From the NCBI GenBank assembly GCA_018105865.1, contig CM030870.1, positions 6,487,120 to 6,551,119 on the forward strand: a stretch of DNA of 64,000 nucleotides, written 5' to 3'. The notes under the pieces were generated by a model. The model worked only from the letters and a program-made list of their open reading frames with translations, had not been told where the DNA came from and did not search any database. The DNA comes from Metaphire vulgaris (lineage: Eukaryota > Annelida > Clitellata > Crassiclitellata > Megascolecidae). Positions 13,265 to 24,394 of the stretch are shown here, piece by piece; the stretch's first letter is position 1; each line of letters starts with the position of its first letter. The translations under genes were made by a program, and so were the position numbers.

Positions 13265-13791
13265 CCAAATCAATCAACTTCAGTTACACCACTACCATTA
13301 TGCCTAGGGAAGCTGGAAGGGTTGCTCCAGATCAGCACGAGAGCAGTCCAGACATGGACATGGGTTGGGTCCACTCATGGGTTGGGTTGAATTGGGTCAG
13401 AAATTTCAATTCTTACGGCAGGATGGGTAAGAAAATAAGTCAGGTTTTAAGAAATTTTAAAGTACTACGGTTGGTTGGGTTGGGTAAAGTAACCCTATTG
13501 CTTTCATGGGTTGGGCATGGATCATGATGGGTTGGGTTGGGTTCTAATTAATGGGTCCAAGTCAATGTCTGGAGCAGTCCATTCTACAGTGGACACTGGA
13601 CACACCTTGAAAGCGTTCCTCCGGAAGAACGCCTTACAGCTTTCGCACGACATCGCGTTAAAGTTGTATCCAAGGGCTTTGTCCCCACACACGAGACAGA
13701 TCCTGTCCTTCACCGGATGCATCCGCGGGGCTTTTAGCCTCGACGACGACGATGTCGATGGGTGTGACATCTCCCCACCGGACCCCGACAT
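7709..13791 (-). CDS. HR96: Nuclear receptor, NR1J / HR96 (DHR96, DAF-12)-like
   Basis: Ligand-regulated transcription factor acting in the nucleus. Four coding exons: 13791-13606, 11347-11230, 9120-8576 and 8119-7709. They join in frame (phases 0, 1, 0) to 419 codons plus stop. Exon 1 starts at an ATG 21 bases inside a longer exon (acceptor at 13813) and encodes the first zinc finger with P-box ESCKA. That P-box is known for DHR96, DAF-12 and NHR-8. Exon 2 carries the second finger (CNGTC, then CKRC) and GMKREL. Exon 3 has a charged then Ser/Thr/Pro-rich, GC-rich hinge and the start of the ligand-binding domain ([16 protein letters not shown]). Exon 4 completes it and ends with the AF-2 helix PLIIEIFDI. 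The second finger has three rather than five residues between its first two cysteines. Relatives metabolise xenobiotics or bind sterols; the ligand here is unknown. Upstream 5' UTR exons were not found. Confidence 0.92.
8441..8536. repeat. (ACTG/ACCC)n simple repeat in a receptor intron
   Basis: Degenerate CACTGACT units grade into CACC/ACCC units. The tract starts about 40 bases downstream (minus strand) of the exon 3 donor. It gives a G-rich (GGGT)n run in the sense transcript. Confidence 0.85.
9289..9310. repeat. (CA)n microsatellite
   Basis: Eleven CA units in the receptor intron between the DNA-binding and hinge exons. Confidence 0.9.
9395..10630 (+). mobile_element. Decayed LINE fragment in a receptor intron
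   Basis: Same type as the LINE at 0.5-2.7 kb. RT pieces include [15 protein letters not shown] near 9465, [15 protein letters not shown] near 9590 and [15 protein letters not shown] near 9675. A C-terminal [14 protein letters not shown] lies near 10470. Frames change repeatedly and the catalytic YADD box is not intact. The 3' end is ATGATGATGATGATGA at 10613-10628. It lies antisense to the receptor gene. Confidence 0.88.
10949..11028 (+). mobile_element. TTAA-MITE, subfamily A
   Basis: 80-bp palindromic element with TTAA at both ends, inner hairpin CGGATATATCCG and core CATTTTACATCGAGTTACAG. It sits in the receptor intron 1.1 kb from the LINE tail. Confidence 0.93.
11440..11510. mobile_element. 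SINE/LINE 3'-end remnant
   Basis: Contains the recurring string CATATAGCACTTCTATATTACTACTCAGAGGCGCTCCC in degenerate form (compare 13.9, 40.4 and 47.4 kb), preceded by AATGTAATGTAAT. This repeats in the window as a retroposon end with a (TAATG)n tail. Confidence 0.6.
11521..11791. repeat. Minisatellite with internal dyad
   Basis: About four imperfect copies of a 60-75-base unit containing GTATTTGACTGTAG and ATGTCAAATACAGTAATGGA. The two halves are partly complementary, so each unit can fold. A hAT-like MITE is inserted at the right end. Confidence 0.8.
11792..12025. mobile_element. hAT-like MITE, 8-bp target duplication
   Basis: Ends CAGTGGCGTAGCCA and TGGCTACGCCACTG are inverted. The exact 8-base duplication TAATGGAA flanks it at 11784-11791 and 12026-12033. 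It is 234 bp and non-coding. The CAG...CTG ends with 8-bp duplication are typical of the hAT superfamily. Confidence 0.92.
12120..12475. repeat. Retroposon ends with (TGA)n and (CTG)n(ATG)n arrays
   Basis: A SINE-like piece (CTATAGCGCTATAA then GCACTTTACATAAATGG) runs into (TGA)n at 12277-12330. A further LINE-tail-like piece ends in (CTG)n(ATG)n at 12433-12461. Long histidine, methionine and isoleucine runs here are microsatellite readings, not protein. Confidence 0.75.
13128..13266. repeat. CACCTGC/ACTTCA minisatellite and (AATC)n
   Basis: Tandem CACCTGC-ACTTCA units (about 13138-13195), then (AATC)n at 13235-13265. Both lie within the first receptor intron. Confidence 0.85.
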
Positions 13792-13854
13792 TCGGGCGAC
13801 AAACAGAAGCCTCTGCAATAACATACAATAAAGTCATATATTGTAATGTCACTT

Positions 13855-13965
13855 ACAATGTTACAATATGCATCCATGAATGTTATGTAACAAAGCACTT
13901 ATATAATAGCACCTCTAATGTTACTACTCAGGGCACCTCACGGCTTTTTAGAGTCACTTGATATG
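13855..13965. mobile_element. SINE/LINE 3'-end remnant
   Basis: Contains CTTATATAATAGCACCTCTAATG, ACTACTCAGGGCACCTC and TTTTAGAGTCACTTG, matching the retroposon piece at 11.4, 40.4 and 47.4 kb. Confidence 0.6.
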
Positions 13966-14009
13966 AAAACATGTAACACATGTCCAAGTCCATGAGCTAC
14001 AAGAGAGAG

Positions 14010-14011
14010 AT

Positions 14012-14093
<82 letters not shown>

Positions 14094-14170
14094 GAGAAAG
14101 AGAGAAAGACAGACAGACAGACAGAGACAGAGAAAGACAGACAGAGAAAGACAGAGAGAAAGACACAGAG
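14010..14170. repeat. (GA)n(GACA)n microsatellite
   Basis: (GA)n to about 14048, then (GACA)n to 14092, then mixed GAAAGACA units. Confidence 0.95.
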
Positions 14171-15472
14171 TTCAACACAGATAAGGACCAAAACAAAAAT
14201 TGAAATTCGTCTGGACCTTGCACAAACAACCTAATCAATTGCACTTATAGTGCAATAGATAGTCCAGGTCAAGATGACCTCACAGCTTCAACATAAATAT
14301 CACTCTAAATCCACAGAAATATAGGATCACTGTTTTCAGTCCACAGATCGAAGACAAAAAACATCAAAAACAATGCCTGACAACAGTCCTTGTCTGCTTT
14401 GCCAATGTTTGGCAAATCCAAAACCAAAACAAATCAAAAATCAATCACCAGTAAACTTCACTCAACACACAAACACACACATACACATGCACATGCAAAC
14501 ACACACACACACACAAAACGCACACATTCGTAGTTATATATTATTATTAAAAACCTTACTACCAGCAGCACAAAACCAGTGCTGATGATGTCATCGAACA
14601 GGTGCTGGGCAAGGTCTCTCTGTCTGTCTGTCTGTCTGACTGTCTGTTTCACACATGCTCACCACATCCTCACTTAGCTGTTATATTTTTAATTTATGTG
14701 GGAATAAAAGAGGAATGAATGGAAACCATTGGCATATTCAGGTACAACTTGAATAAAGTCCGGTATTTCCTAGACTCACATGACAATGTCTTCTAAATAT
14801 AGCACAAGGTCAACAAAGCAAAAGCGAAACTGTACTTCATCCAAGACATGTCAAAAAAATAATTCTTCATCCATATAACGTGGCTTACATGTCACAAAAA
14901 AAGCCACTAGGGGCACTAACGGGGCAACCCCTTCAGCCTGACATAGCACGTAACCCACTCTGCCATCTTCCGCCCCTGAATAACCGGTAATTAATTTTCC
15001 ATATCTTGCCTCACCCTGATATTTAATGGAATGAATGAAATGGAAAATCAAACAGCAGGTTAAAACAATGGGATAATAATTATAATAATAAAGGCAGATT
15101 GAGTGAGAGTCTTTGTTGAAATATCCATTCATCCCTCTATCCCTCATTCCATCCATCCATCTATCTATCCATCCATGCTTTGTTTGGATTGAAAAATATC
15201 CCACCAAACAATAAACTACGTACGGCAACACACTTGCACAAGAACAAAGCAAACAAAATCGAATTTCAGTTGGAACTTTTTCTATTGAAGAATAAGGCAA
15301 TAAAATCTATTGTATGCACATCAAATGTCATAACAACTATACAGTATGGTGTCAACGGAATGACAGCTTTGATCTGGATAACGGCGCAAGCAACAACAAC
15401 ACACAGGGTTTTATATCCTGGGAAAAGAGAAGATTTTGACCAAAAAAATGTGACCAAGAAATTCAAAAATCA

Positions 15473-15553
15473 TTAACCCCTTAACTGGGCAACTATTTGT
15501 AACTCAATGTAAAATGGACGAGCGTTACTCGGGGCACCCAGTAAAAGGGTTAA
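15473..15553 (-). mobile_element. TTAA-MITE, subfamily B
   Basis: TTAA-flanked 81-bp element in reverse orientation. The minus strand carries hairpin CGAGTAACGCTCG and then the CATTTTACATTGAGTTACA core. The 3' end is slightly degenerate (GTAAAAGGGTTAA). Confidence 0.9.
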
Positions 15554-16516
15554 CTGGTAACTGCATAGAGACTTGGGTGCAATTTCTCATCCATGGCTCC
15601 AGTTTTTGTCTGAAATCACTCCACTGGACAAAATTAGTTCTAGAAACAAGTCACACATTTACACTGCTTGAATATTTCAGTCCATAAAATCATAAAGTTT
15701 CTAAAATTAAAAAAACCACCAACACCAGAAATATTATCAGGAATTAATATTAGCACAGGTCATTCAGTGTGTTTCAGATTTCTATGTTTGTTTCCTCTGA
15801 CATAACAACCATCTTGTTATCAAAATATCCTGTCAACTGAAAACTTGAACATGAACATAAATATTAGTTTCCTGTGTTTGGTTACTTGACTGGTTCATGC
15901 TTTTCACATAACTACCAGCACATCTTAATGTAAATCCGATTTATTCGACCACAGCAACAAGAAATCCTATCCCAATAATAATTACTAATAATAAAAGCTG
16001 CACAACAACTCTTTTCCTGAACTATAACTATAAAGCTACTTGGTTGTAATATAAAAATAAATGTCGGGACAGAAGTTATATTAACTGTCAACTGTATTTA
16101 CATTAAGATTTCACTTTCAGTGACACTCTACAAATATTCAAACAGCCTTCCTTCATCAGACACACAGTCTGAAGTGCCAACATAAAGCAATAGGTATTAG
16201 GACATAAAAAAAGATTTATTCAAGTGTTTAGAACTCTTCAGATCTTAAATAAAAGACTTTGTATCTGAAAGTTCATGCATATATATATGACAATGCTTGT
16301 CACACTAAACAGTAATATTCACCCATCAACATGTTATTCTCGCTACAGGTGTCATAATTCACAGTCTGTTAAGTCCTTTTCTCTCACCGACAATAGTCAA
16401 AGACCACAGTTTTTATAACAAGTGTATTTGATACAAAATTCTTTTTTTAAAATTGTCCAGTGGTAAAAACTCTAGAAAGTTCAGTGCCTAAGCAAACCAT
16501 TTTCACTGCACTACAG

Positions 16517-16562
16517 ACACACACACACACACACACACACACACCCACACCCACATACACAC
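16517..16562. repeat. (CA)n microsatellite
   Basis: (AC)n with a few CCCACA interruptions. Confidence 0.9.
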
Positions 16563-16698
16563 AGACATGCATACAACCTACAACTGCATTGCAAGAACTT
16601 AAATAAATTATGCTACATTTATCCTATAGAGGAAATCAGCAAATGCTGCCTTCATCACAGCATCCACAGTAAATAAGCTTAATAACAAGACTGTTACA

Positions 16699-16880
16699 CA
16701 GTGGCGGCTCCACCGGGGGCAGGGGCTCCGTGCCCACTATTGAGTGCCTGCCCCCCAGTAGCCCCCTTTTGGGACCCTATACTTAATGCTACATACATTA
16801 ATAACACATGGTTGGCCCCTCATGATTACAAGTTGCCACCCCAACGGCCCCCCACTTGCCAAATCCTGGAGCCGCCACTG
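16699..16880. mobile_element. hAT-like MITE, 8-bp target duplication
   Basis: Ends CAGTGGCGGCTCCA and TGGAGCCGCCACTG are inverted. The exact duplication CTGTTACA lies at 16691-16698 and 16881-16888. It is 182 bp and non-coding, related to but distinct from the copy at 11.8 kb. Confidence 0.92.
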
Positions 16881-17379
16881 CTGTTACATACAAACAATAA
16901 GCACGATATTCTGAATCAGAAATAGCAAATAACCAGGACTCAATAAATACAAATTTCAATTCTTATGGCAGGATGGGTAAGAAAAGGTAACCAGGTGAGG
17001 AAAGAGACACCCAAATCCTGATAGATGCACTAGGAAACTTTAGAACAAGATTATAAAAACCCACCTTTCTGACCAGCTTCATCAACCATACAGTCACCTG
17101 TCCGGCCGGATATCCTGGATTTAACCTGGATCTTAAGTGATTTTGATTTGATGTGCCATCGGCTGATTGCTTCTGGGCATTATGAGGTGGCATTGTAGAA
17201 GTTAAGGATTAGATCAGATAGTTGCACACATTTTCTACTGCATGCCATTCACTCATTTAGTTTCCAGCTATATAGAGGGCATATTTAATGAAGTTATTAT
17301 GGAGTCCAATTTGCACTACTTTCTGCCCAAATGTCTAATGATATAAGTTGTCAATAGCAATGCACCCAATGAACCCTAC

Positions 17380-17494
<115 letters not shown>

Positions 17495-17502
17495 AATATA
17501 AC

Positions 17503-17583
17503 CTAACCCCTTAACTGGGCAACTATTTGTAACTCAATGCAAAATGGGCGAGCTTTACTCGGGGCACCCAGTTAAGGGGTTAA
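17503..17583 (-). mobile_element. TTAA-MITE, subfamily B
   Basis: Reverse-orientation copy. The left border is CTAA rather than TTAA (one mutation); the right border is TTAA. It carries the B-type hairpin. Confidence 0.9.
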
Positions 17584-17848
17584 CTTTGCATGCATTTGGG
17601 GTCTATTGAATCTAGTGCCTTCTTAGGCAAACCTGTGCAGGTAAGGGTGGTACAATAAAGCACTGGCTATCTAACTTCCAAATGCTGTTTTTGGCACTGA
17701 AGATACCATTCAGGCATGCAGCCACAGGCTTCCTATTGTAACTGTTATTTAAAAAAGTAAGGCAAATTCAAATTGGCATATTGTGGCAGTGACAAAGATT
17801 TTACAGATGATTATAAAAGAAGTCAAATAAGGGGCTCCTGTATATAGA

Positions 17849-18068
17849 TACAGTGAAACCCGCTTAACTGCATAGGTGCCGTTCAAGCCTTGCTTATGCA
17901 GTTAACTGGGCTATGCGAATAGCCGGGACGTCTGATAAATAATTTTACGCACAAAACACTGGTTCAGGTTTTTATGGTGTTATCTTGGAAAGCGATTATT
18001 GGCTAACTTTATGCAATTCAATGCGGTATGCGATTAAAAACATTGATCAAAATTTGGGATCCACTGTA
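17849..18068. mobile_element. pogo/Tc1-like MITE remnant
   Basis: Begins TACAGTGAAACCCGCTTAA and ends GGGATCCACTGTA with TA on both sides. The inverted ends are short and diverged. Confidence 0.55.
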
Positions 18069-18829
18069 CAACCAAATGATTGCACAGATTTCATTGCATA
18101 CGATATGACGTTCATCTTGGAAAGCTGTCACAAAATTCTGACATTGGCTAACTTGTCGTGATGGGATGATTCCAAGCAGCATCAGACACATTCAATGCAA
18201 ATTTGTATGGGATGTATAAAACATTGATCAAAATTTGTAAATGGAACAGTCGAGTCTCAATGGTCCTAATCATTGAACGAAAGGGAAAAAATGCAGCCAA
18301 AAATTACTGAAAACAGAATCGAAATGGAACAGCAGAAACCACACATGCACTGGCCTACATCATTAGCGATTCACAAACTGAGGAACACGGCAAGCATGCA
18401 CAATTGCTGATTTATCTATTCTAAATCCAGATAATGGCACAAGGAGTGGCATGCACAGAGCAGCATTTACACAATTGAATGTAAGCTTTGAGCTGGCATT
18501 TGGACATGGTAGCATTTTCCATTCAAAAGTTAGATCAATCTAAAGTACCATATAGTCTATGTGGTTGCCTTCAAAATCTTACAGTAAAATTTGGGATGGT
18601 AAGAGGGGCTAAGATATTTCAACTTATAAAAGGGCATGACGTTGCACATTTGCGTCAGATTGCGTAGATTTCCGGTCATTGACGGATTTGAAAAAGATTT
18701 GTGAACCTAATCTATAGGGCAAACATTTGCGTCAGATTGCTTTCCGTAGAACATTCTGATGTATTCCACACCTTCTAAGAGAGCTATTCCACTCATCATC
18801 ATATACTCTGGGCAAAATTTGTTGGGTAG

Positions 18830-19025
18830 ATTTCGAGGAGGGGGTTATATTCCGCACTTGGTTGGGAGATGGATTCTTGAGGGATGGGAATTTTGGAAGG
18901 GGTTGAGGGGTTGGGGAGGAAGGGGGTTTCAGGGGAGGGGGGGTTTGGGAAGGAGGGGTTGGAAAGAGGGAGGGGGGTGGGGAGGGAGGGGTTTGGGAGG
19001 GAATGTTGGGAGAAGAGAGGGGGTT
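18830..19025 (+). repeat. Strand-asymmetric G-rich block
   Basis: About 195 bases in which the plus strand is nearly free of C and carries over twenty runs of three to seven G. It is quadruplex-prone. The minus strand reads as a Pro/Ser-rich frame, which I treat as composition bias. Confidence 0.85.
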
Positions 19026-19276
19026 TGATGCATTTACACTTTTCATGAACAGCCTCGTGCTAGCCCAGGACAGAGGTTACGCAACTGGATTGTTACACAG
19101 TTTTGATTAAACAATAGACAATGGTTGTCAATGGCAACAGCCTCGTTTTACCATTTGACTTCGCAACGTCGATTGGTATAATCAGAAATACTTGAAGGCA
19201 ACAGAAAACTGGACAAACAGAGCAAGAATCAAAATCAACTAAAATGATATCAGTAAACTGAATATAAAATATAAAA

Positions 19277-19278
<2 letters not shown>

Positions 19279-19336
<58 letters not shown>
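19279..19336. repeat. (TA)n microsatellite
   Basis: Pure TA run of about 58 bases. Confidence 0.97.
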
Positions 19337-19338
<2 letters not shown>

Positions 19339-19644
19339 CCCCTACTGACAGTCTGAATGACAACCTCCTGCTCCCATGAAAATCGAAAGATAAGCATTTG
19401 GCCTTGAAGGTGAAAACTATACATCAACTCAGTTATTACCGCAGTGGTTTTAACAGCCAATGCATATTAAGGCAAGATTGCTACTTACAGGCATGCCACA
19501 GATCATGATGTTCTGGCATAAATTTTTACAAACCTGTTTGAGTGAAATTCGTCTGAAAACAATCTTCAACAGCAAACAACTGCCTAAGGTTAATGCAACA
19601 AGACAAGCCTGTAACCAATATAGCCTGTTGCTTTCAAATAGACT

Positions 19645-19742
19645 TCTCTGTCTCTGTCTCTCTCTGTCTCTGTCTGTCTGTCTCTCTCTCTCTCTCTCCA
19701 CACACACACACACACACGCACTTGCTTGCACACGCACACACC
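19645..19742. repeat. (CT)n(GTCT)n(CA)n compound microsatellite
   Basis: TCTGTC and TC units followed by (AC)n with CG-containing variants. Confidence 0.9.
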
Positions 19743-20889
19743 ATTAATCATTCATAGATCATGCATTTAATGCCCTGCTGTCAGGATTAGAGATGATGGT
19801 GTATTGATCAGCCTTCTTCTATCCAGCCTGAATCACACCTACATGTTTTTCATATAGGGTCTGACCTGAGATGACAGCATCTTCTGTCAGTGTTTAATCT
19901 ACCGGTAGACTCCTGGACTGGAGGCGGGGAGGGGGAGAAACTGACAAAGCGGGGGGGGCGAATTCTGCTAGGGGCTGCTGTTAGTTGATGTACTATGCCA
20001 AAATTTCCAGGGGGAATTTGAAATTTCCGAGGGAAAGGGCAATTCCCCCCGAAAACGGCCTAGCTTAAACCCTGTCTTCTGTCAGAAAACAAATACACTG
20101 GAAGATAACAGTGGCCCATGAAGTCTGTTGTTTTAAATGTTAAAAAAAATTAACTTGTTATTTTAATAAATAATCAAAAATGAAATATGCCACCCCAAAA
20201 TTCTTTGATTGGAGGATGGGTAAGAGGGGGAATCTCCTGATTCATAAAGAAATCAAAGAGCATTAAAAATATGAGGCAAATGATTTTTAAATTACCAATA
20301 ATTCTTTAGCAGTCAAGCTGGCTTTTGAGATGTTATGCCACAAATGGAAAGAGACATTGATTAGTGATATTTTTTCACAATCACCCATATTTCATAGTCA
20401 GAATTAATCGGCTAGCTTTTTAAAGCCATAACCACATAACCACACTGTCAAAACAAACAGTTTTCTTTCAACTTTAATCTTGTTTCACAGGCTGTGTGCA
20501 CCATTTCTTTTATTGAGGTGTCACATACAGATAGACTGACAAAACAAGAAATGACAGCTGTTTGCTAGGTTGTTGATAGCTATTAGGTCTTAGCCTACAG
20601 AGTGCTAAAATCACAAGACTGTAAAAGAATTTCTTGGTGATTCGGAATTATTCAAGGAGGAAGAAGGGGATGAAGAGAAAGAAAACCTATTACCTAATTA
20701 TTATGCTAAAAATATATTGATCAATAACTACCATAAGTCATTTACTTAGTCTAATCAACTTCATCAATTTTTGGAGCAAACTATCTAAATTAGAGGTTCT
20801 ACCTTGGATTTCTTGACCATCACCAGTTTCCAAACAATACTCTAATCTGTAATGTAATGTAATGTAATGTCATAAGGTATTTATATAGC

Positions 20890-21703
20890 GGTGGCAGGTC
20901 ATTTAATCCTATTTAATCCCAGTCTTTTAATCCCAGTCACTTAATCCCAAGTCTTTTAATCCCTGTGCAGATAATCCTCAGACACTTAATCCCTTCAGTC
21001 AATCTAGTTTTAATTCATACATGAGGCAGCCTACCCTTGCACTTAATTACAGAAACCCGGTTGACAATCCTATAGATGAAGCATTCTCCCCTTGCATATA
21101 ATACCTTGACACATTTGCCCCATCAATACCCTGAATTCATTCTATTTCAAATGCATACATGAGGCAGTCTACCCTTGCAATTAATGCCCTCACATAAACA
21201 GAAACCCGGTTGACAATCCTATATAAATCAATGAAAACAGTCAGTCAGTAAAATTTTAAAAGTTAACAAATCGTACTGTTAGAAAAATGCCGTTAGAGTT
21301 AATAAAAGTAGTAAAGGTAAAACGATACTAGTTCATGATGGATATGAATTCTGGCTAAGAAGAAAGGCGGTAAGTGGAAACATGAACTGGAGATGTACGA
21401 AACATCAATCACTAAAATGTCCGGCCACATTCATACGTGTAGCTTAAAATATCGATTTTAAGTTCATGTCTATTACTTTTTAACTTGTAACCATGTAACC
21501 ACGTTTAACTATGTTTTTGTGACACAAACATTTTTGAATTACATCTTTAAATAGGTTTTTGATATCTGTGAGTGTCTGTGTATTATGTGCTCACCGGGAT
21601 TAAAAGACTTGGGATTATCTGCACAAGGATTAAAAGACTTGGGATTAAGTGACTGGGATTAAGTGACTGGGATTAAAAGACTAGGATTAAATGACAGGGA
21701 ACC
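20890..21703. mobile_element. Mutator-like non-autonomous element, 9-bp target duplication
   Basis: Exact 9-base duplication TTATATAGC at 20881-20889 and 21704-21712. The terminal inverted repeats are about 100 bases and built of iterated TTTAATCCCAGTC-type units (left 20900-21000, right 21598-21700). The interior has no intact transposase. Nine-base duplications with long TIRs are the usual signature of Mutator elements. It landed inside a SINE whose ATTTATATAGCG sequence now flanks it. Confidence 0.85.
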
Positions 21704-21970
21704 TTATATAGCACCCCTTGTAGATAATAATAATAAGATTAAACAGTTCTCTTGAACTTTACACCTACATGTCTGTGTTTCTGAGTAACTTAGGCTATGG
21801 GGTCCTTAGAGCCAAAATCTGGCCTAAAGAGACTAAAAGATAAAATAATGTAACAAATTTCACATACGCTGCTGCAGCAGGCTCTAAATTTTTTGAAACT
21901 TTAACTAGGTCAGCTCGGCAACAAAAATGAAGCATACATAGGCTAAGCTCTCTCATATATTTATGACAGC

Positions 21971-22050
21971 TTAACCCCTTAATCGTGTATTTAACTGTAA
22001 CTCAATGTAAAATGGACGGATATATTCGGGATCCCCAGTTAAGGTATTAA
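21971..22050 (-). mobile_element. TTAA-MITE, subfamily A
   Basis: Reverse-orientation 80-bp copy with an intact left TTAA. The right end AAGGTATTAA carries a substitution. The hairpin reads CGAATATATCCG on the minus strand. Confidence 0.9.
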
Positions 22051-22482
22051 ACAATAAGATAATTACACGGATACGGTGTATGTAGGGTTGCCAGATATCC
22101 AAAGTCGGAATACGGGAGATTGTTTCCGCGATCAATGCGCCCACTCCACGGTCCAGTTCATTGTGAATTATTATGGCTAGAGCTATACTACACTACACTA
22201 CAGTACTATAGAGTATAGACTAGGAAAGAGCAATAAACAACACTGTTCAATGCACTGCATCATCTGCATGCAGTGAATCAATATTACAAACAAGTTATAA
22301 TAATATTAGTATTAGTATTATTAGGCAGGAGACTGGGGCTGAAATACGGGAGCTCCAGTAAAATACGGGAGATCTGGCAACCCTAGGTGTATGCTATACT
22401 AGCTTATTAGCATGCAACAACAGTCTATGCCTGTATTCTTAAATAGCAAAACAACCATGATTTAAGCTTTCAGAGCATCTGG

Positions 22483-22483
<1 letters not shown>

Positions 22484-22551
<68 letters not shown>

Positions 22552-22553
22552 CT

Positions 22554-22587
<34 letters not shown>

Positions 22588-22660
22588 CTAATAAATCAAT
22601 GGTAGACTTCTTTAGCGTCACTATAGTAATGTATCTGCATCAGTCTATGGTTGCCACTTA
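22484..22660 (-). mobile_element. SINE 3' end with long (AATC)n tail
   Basis: On the minus strand the sequence CATTACTATAGTGACGCTAAAGAAG is followed by a GATT-rich tail over 22484-22600. The same arrangement recurs at 61.1-61.3 kb and a partner end lies at 4.0 kb, so the tail and body belong together. Confidence 0.7.
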
Positions 22661-23044
22661 CTGTACAGTGAGGATCGTAGTCAAAAATCATGTCTGTGCA
22701 TGGTATGGTTCTTAGTTGAAAGTCTATAGATCAGTCCAATCAACTATTCCTGGTTTCGGCTAACAAGGAGGGTAGGCAGTCAAAAACAGACGCGTTTTAA
22801 GTCTAGACATGAAGAATCGCTTATATACAAAGAACTTTGGATTACGGCATCACAACCTATAATGAAAACCAAAACCCCAAAAGACGAAAGTTGGTCTAAC
22901 GCTACTTTTAACTAGATTGTTTATCGTCACCTTTAGAATCGTCAACAGAAAGTCATGTTTCAATACAGCAGAGTGCAAATCGATGGAGACGCTGTCATTA
23001 TCATTTCAATTAATTATCAGAAATAACTGACTGATTAATAGGCA

Positions 23045-23345
23045 GTGGCGGTTCCACGTAGGGATGAGTGGGGATGCATTCCCCTCCCCCCATCGGACTT
23101 TTTTCGCTTGTGAAACCAATTTGTTTTGGGTAAAAGTCTAAGTAAAACTATGGAAATAAACTGTGGATGACTTCTTTTTGCCTGTCAACCTATTTTTGGT
23201 AAAAGCATAGTGAAATTAGGGAAAAAATTCCCTTTTGTCCGTCTTTTTCGGCAAAGTTTATTGATTTTTACTTTTTTGCATCCACCCACCAACTTCCTAT
23301 GAATTCATTTCACCCCCCCCCCCCACCAAGAAATCCCGGAACTTT
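23045..23345. mobile_element. CAGTGGCGGTTCC-end MITE remnant
   Basis: Starts CAGTGGCGGTTCCACG, like the hAT-type MITE at 16.7 kb. The C-rich right part ends near CCCGGAACT. No clear target duplication. Confidence 0.5.
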
Positions 23346-23594
23346 AGTAACAGCCAAGTCTTTCCAGTCAGTGGAAATGGCAATCTGAATGACAGACAAC
23401 AGAAAGCAATGGAGAATTCTCATTCATGATGCGGTCTACCCTCGTACCGAGGATGGCTGAAGACAAGACAAGACAAGAATTTTTGAGACTTATTACTGGA
23501 CTGCAAAATGACTTGACAACAGGCAAGCCCTATTCTAAGCAGTCCACAATATACAAGAGCAAAGATAAACCTTTTACTAAACGACACTGCAATA

Positions 23595-23595
<1 letters not shown>

Positions 23596-23656
<61 letters not shown>

Positions 23657-23678
23657 TATATATATATATATATATAGA

Positions 23679-23714
<36 letters not shown>

Positions 23715-23715
23715 T
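23596..23715. repeat. (TA)n microsatellite with GAG interruptions
   Basis: TA repeats interrupted twice by TAGAGTA. Confidence 0.95.
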
Positions 23716-23984
23716 ATATCCTGTATGTAATATAAAGAAATAATCTCATGTCTGCTGTGCTGTTTCTAAGCTAATTGGTTGCAGCCATTGTCTGTGTTCA
23801 GTCTGCTACACTGTCTATTCTTCCCTCTTGCTTGTTTAATTAAATAGCTCTAAAAATTGTCATCAATAGTTGGGTTATCAGGGTTAAACAGATACAGTTC
23901 TGATGAAGTGATTATCAATACACATATCAGTAGCAGTACACATACTTACACTGCATCAGAATCAAGTCACTAAAGTGAACACCC

Positions 23985-24032
23985 ACCCACATACACCCAC
24001 ACACACACATACACACACACACACACACACGC
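23985..24032. repeat. (CA)n-rich microsatellite
   Basis: ACACCC and ACACAC units. Confidence 0.9.
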
Positions 24033-24394
24033 AAACACAAGACATGACAGTGATGTCATAGGATCGCTTTAATTATAGAACTAAACTGGTGCTTAATTTA
24101 AACAGTTGAGCCTCACTAATTCGAGCAGGTCTGCACCATGAAACTATTCAAACGTCAGCCACAGCTGTGCAGAAGCATCAACTAAATAGTTCCTACACTG
24201 CTAATTGGTAATCAGGTCATGAGATATGCTACTACCGGTTACCCACAACAAGGTGCTACTAGAAAACCCAATAAGAAAAATTCCAATTTAATTTGTAGCA
24301 CTTTTTATGACACTGCCATCGTTTCACTGACTCCTGCCTGCTATGGTAATAATGAAGAAGCACAGAATTCTCAGACAGGCAAGTACAGTTAAAC

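Noticed and set aside
13980..14244. Arg/Glu/Thr/Asp-rich and Cys/Leu/Ser-rich frames
   Set aside because: Readings of the (GA)n(GACA)n microsatellite.
18732..19046. Pro/Ser-rich 104-codon frame on the minus strand
   Set aside because: It is produced by the G-rich block; no splice context or family resemblance.
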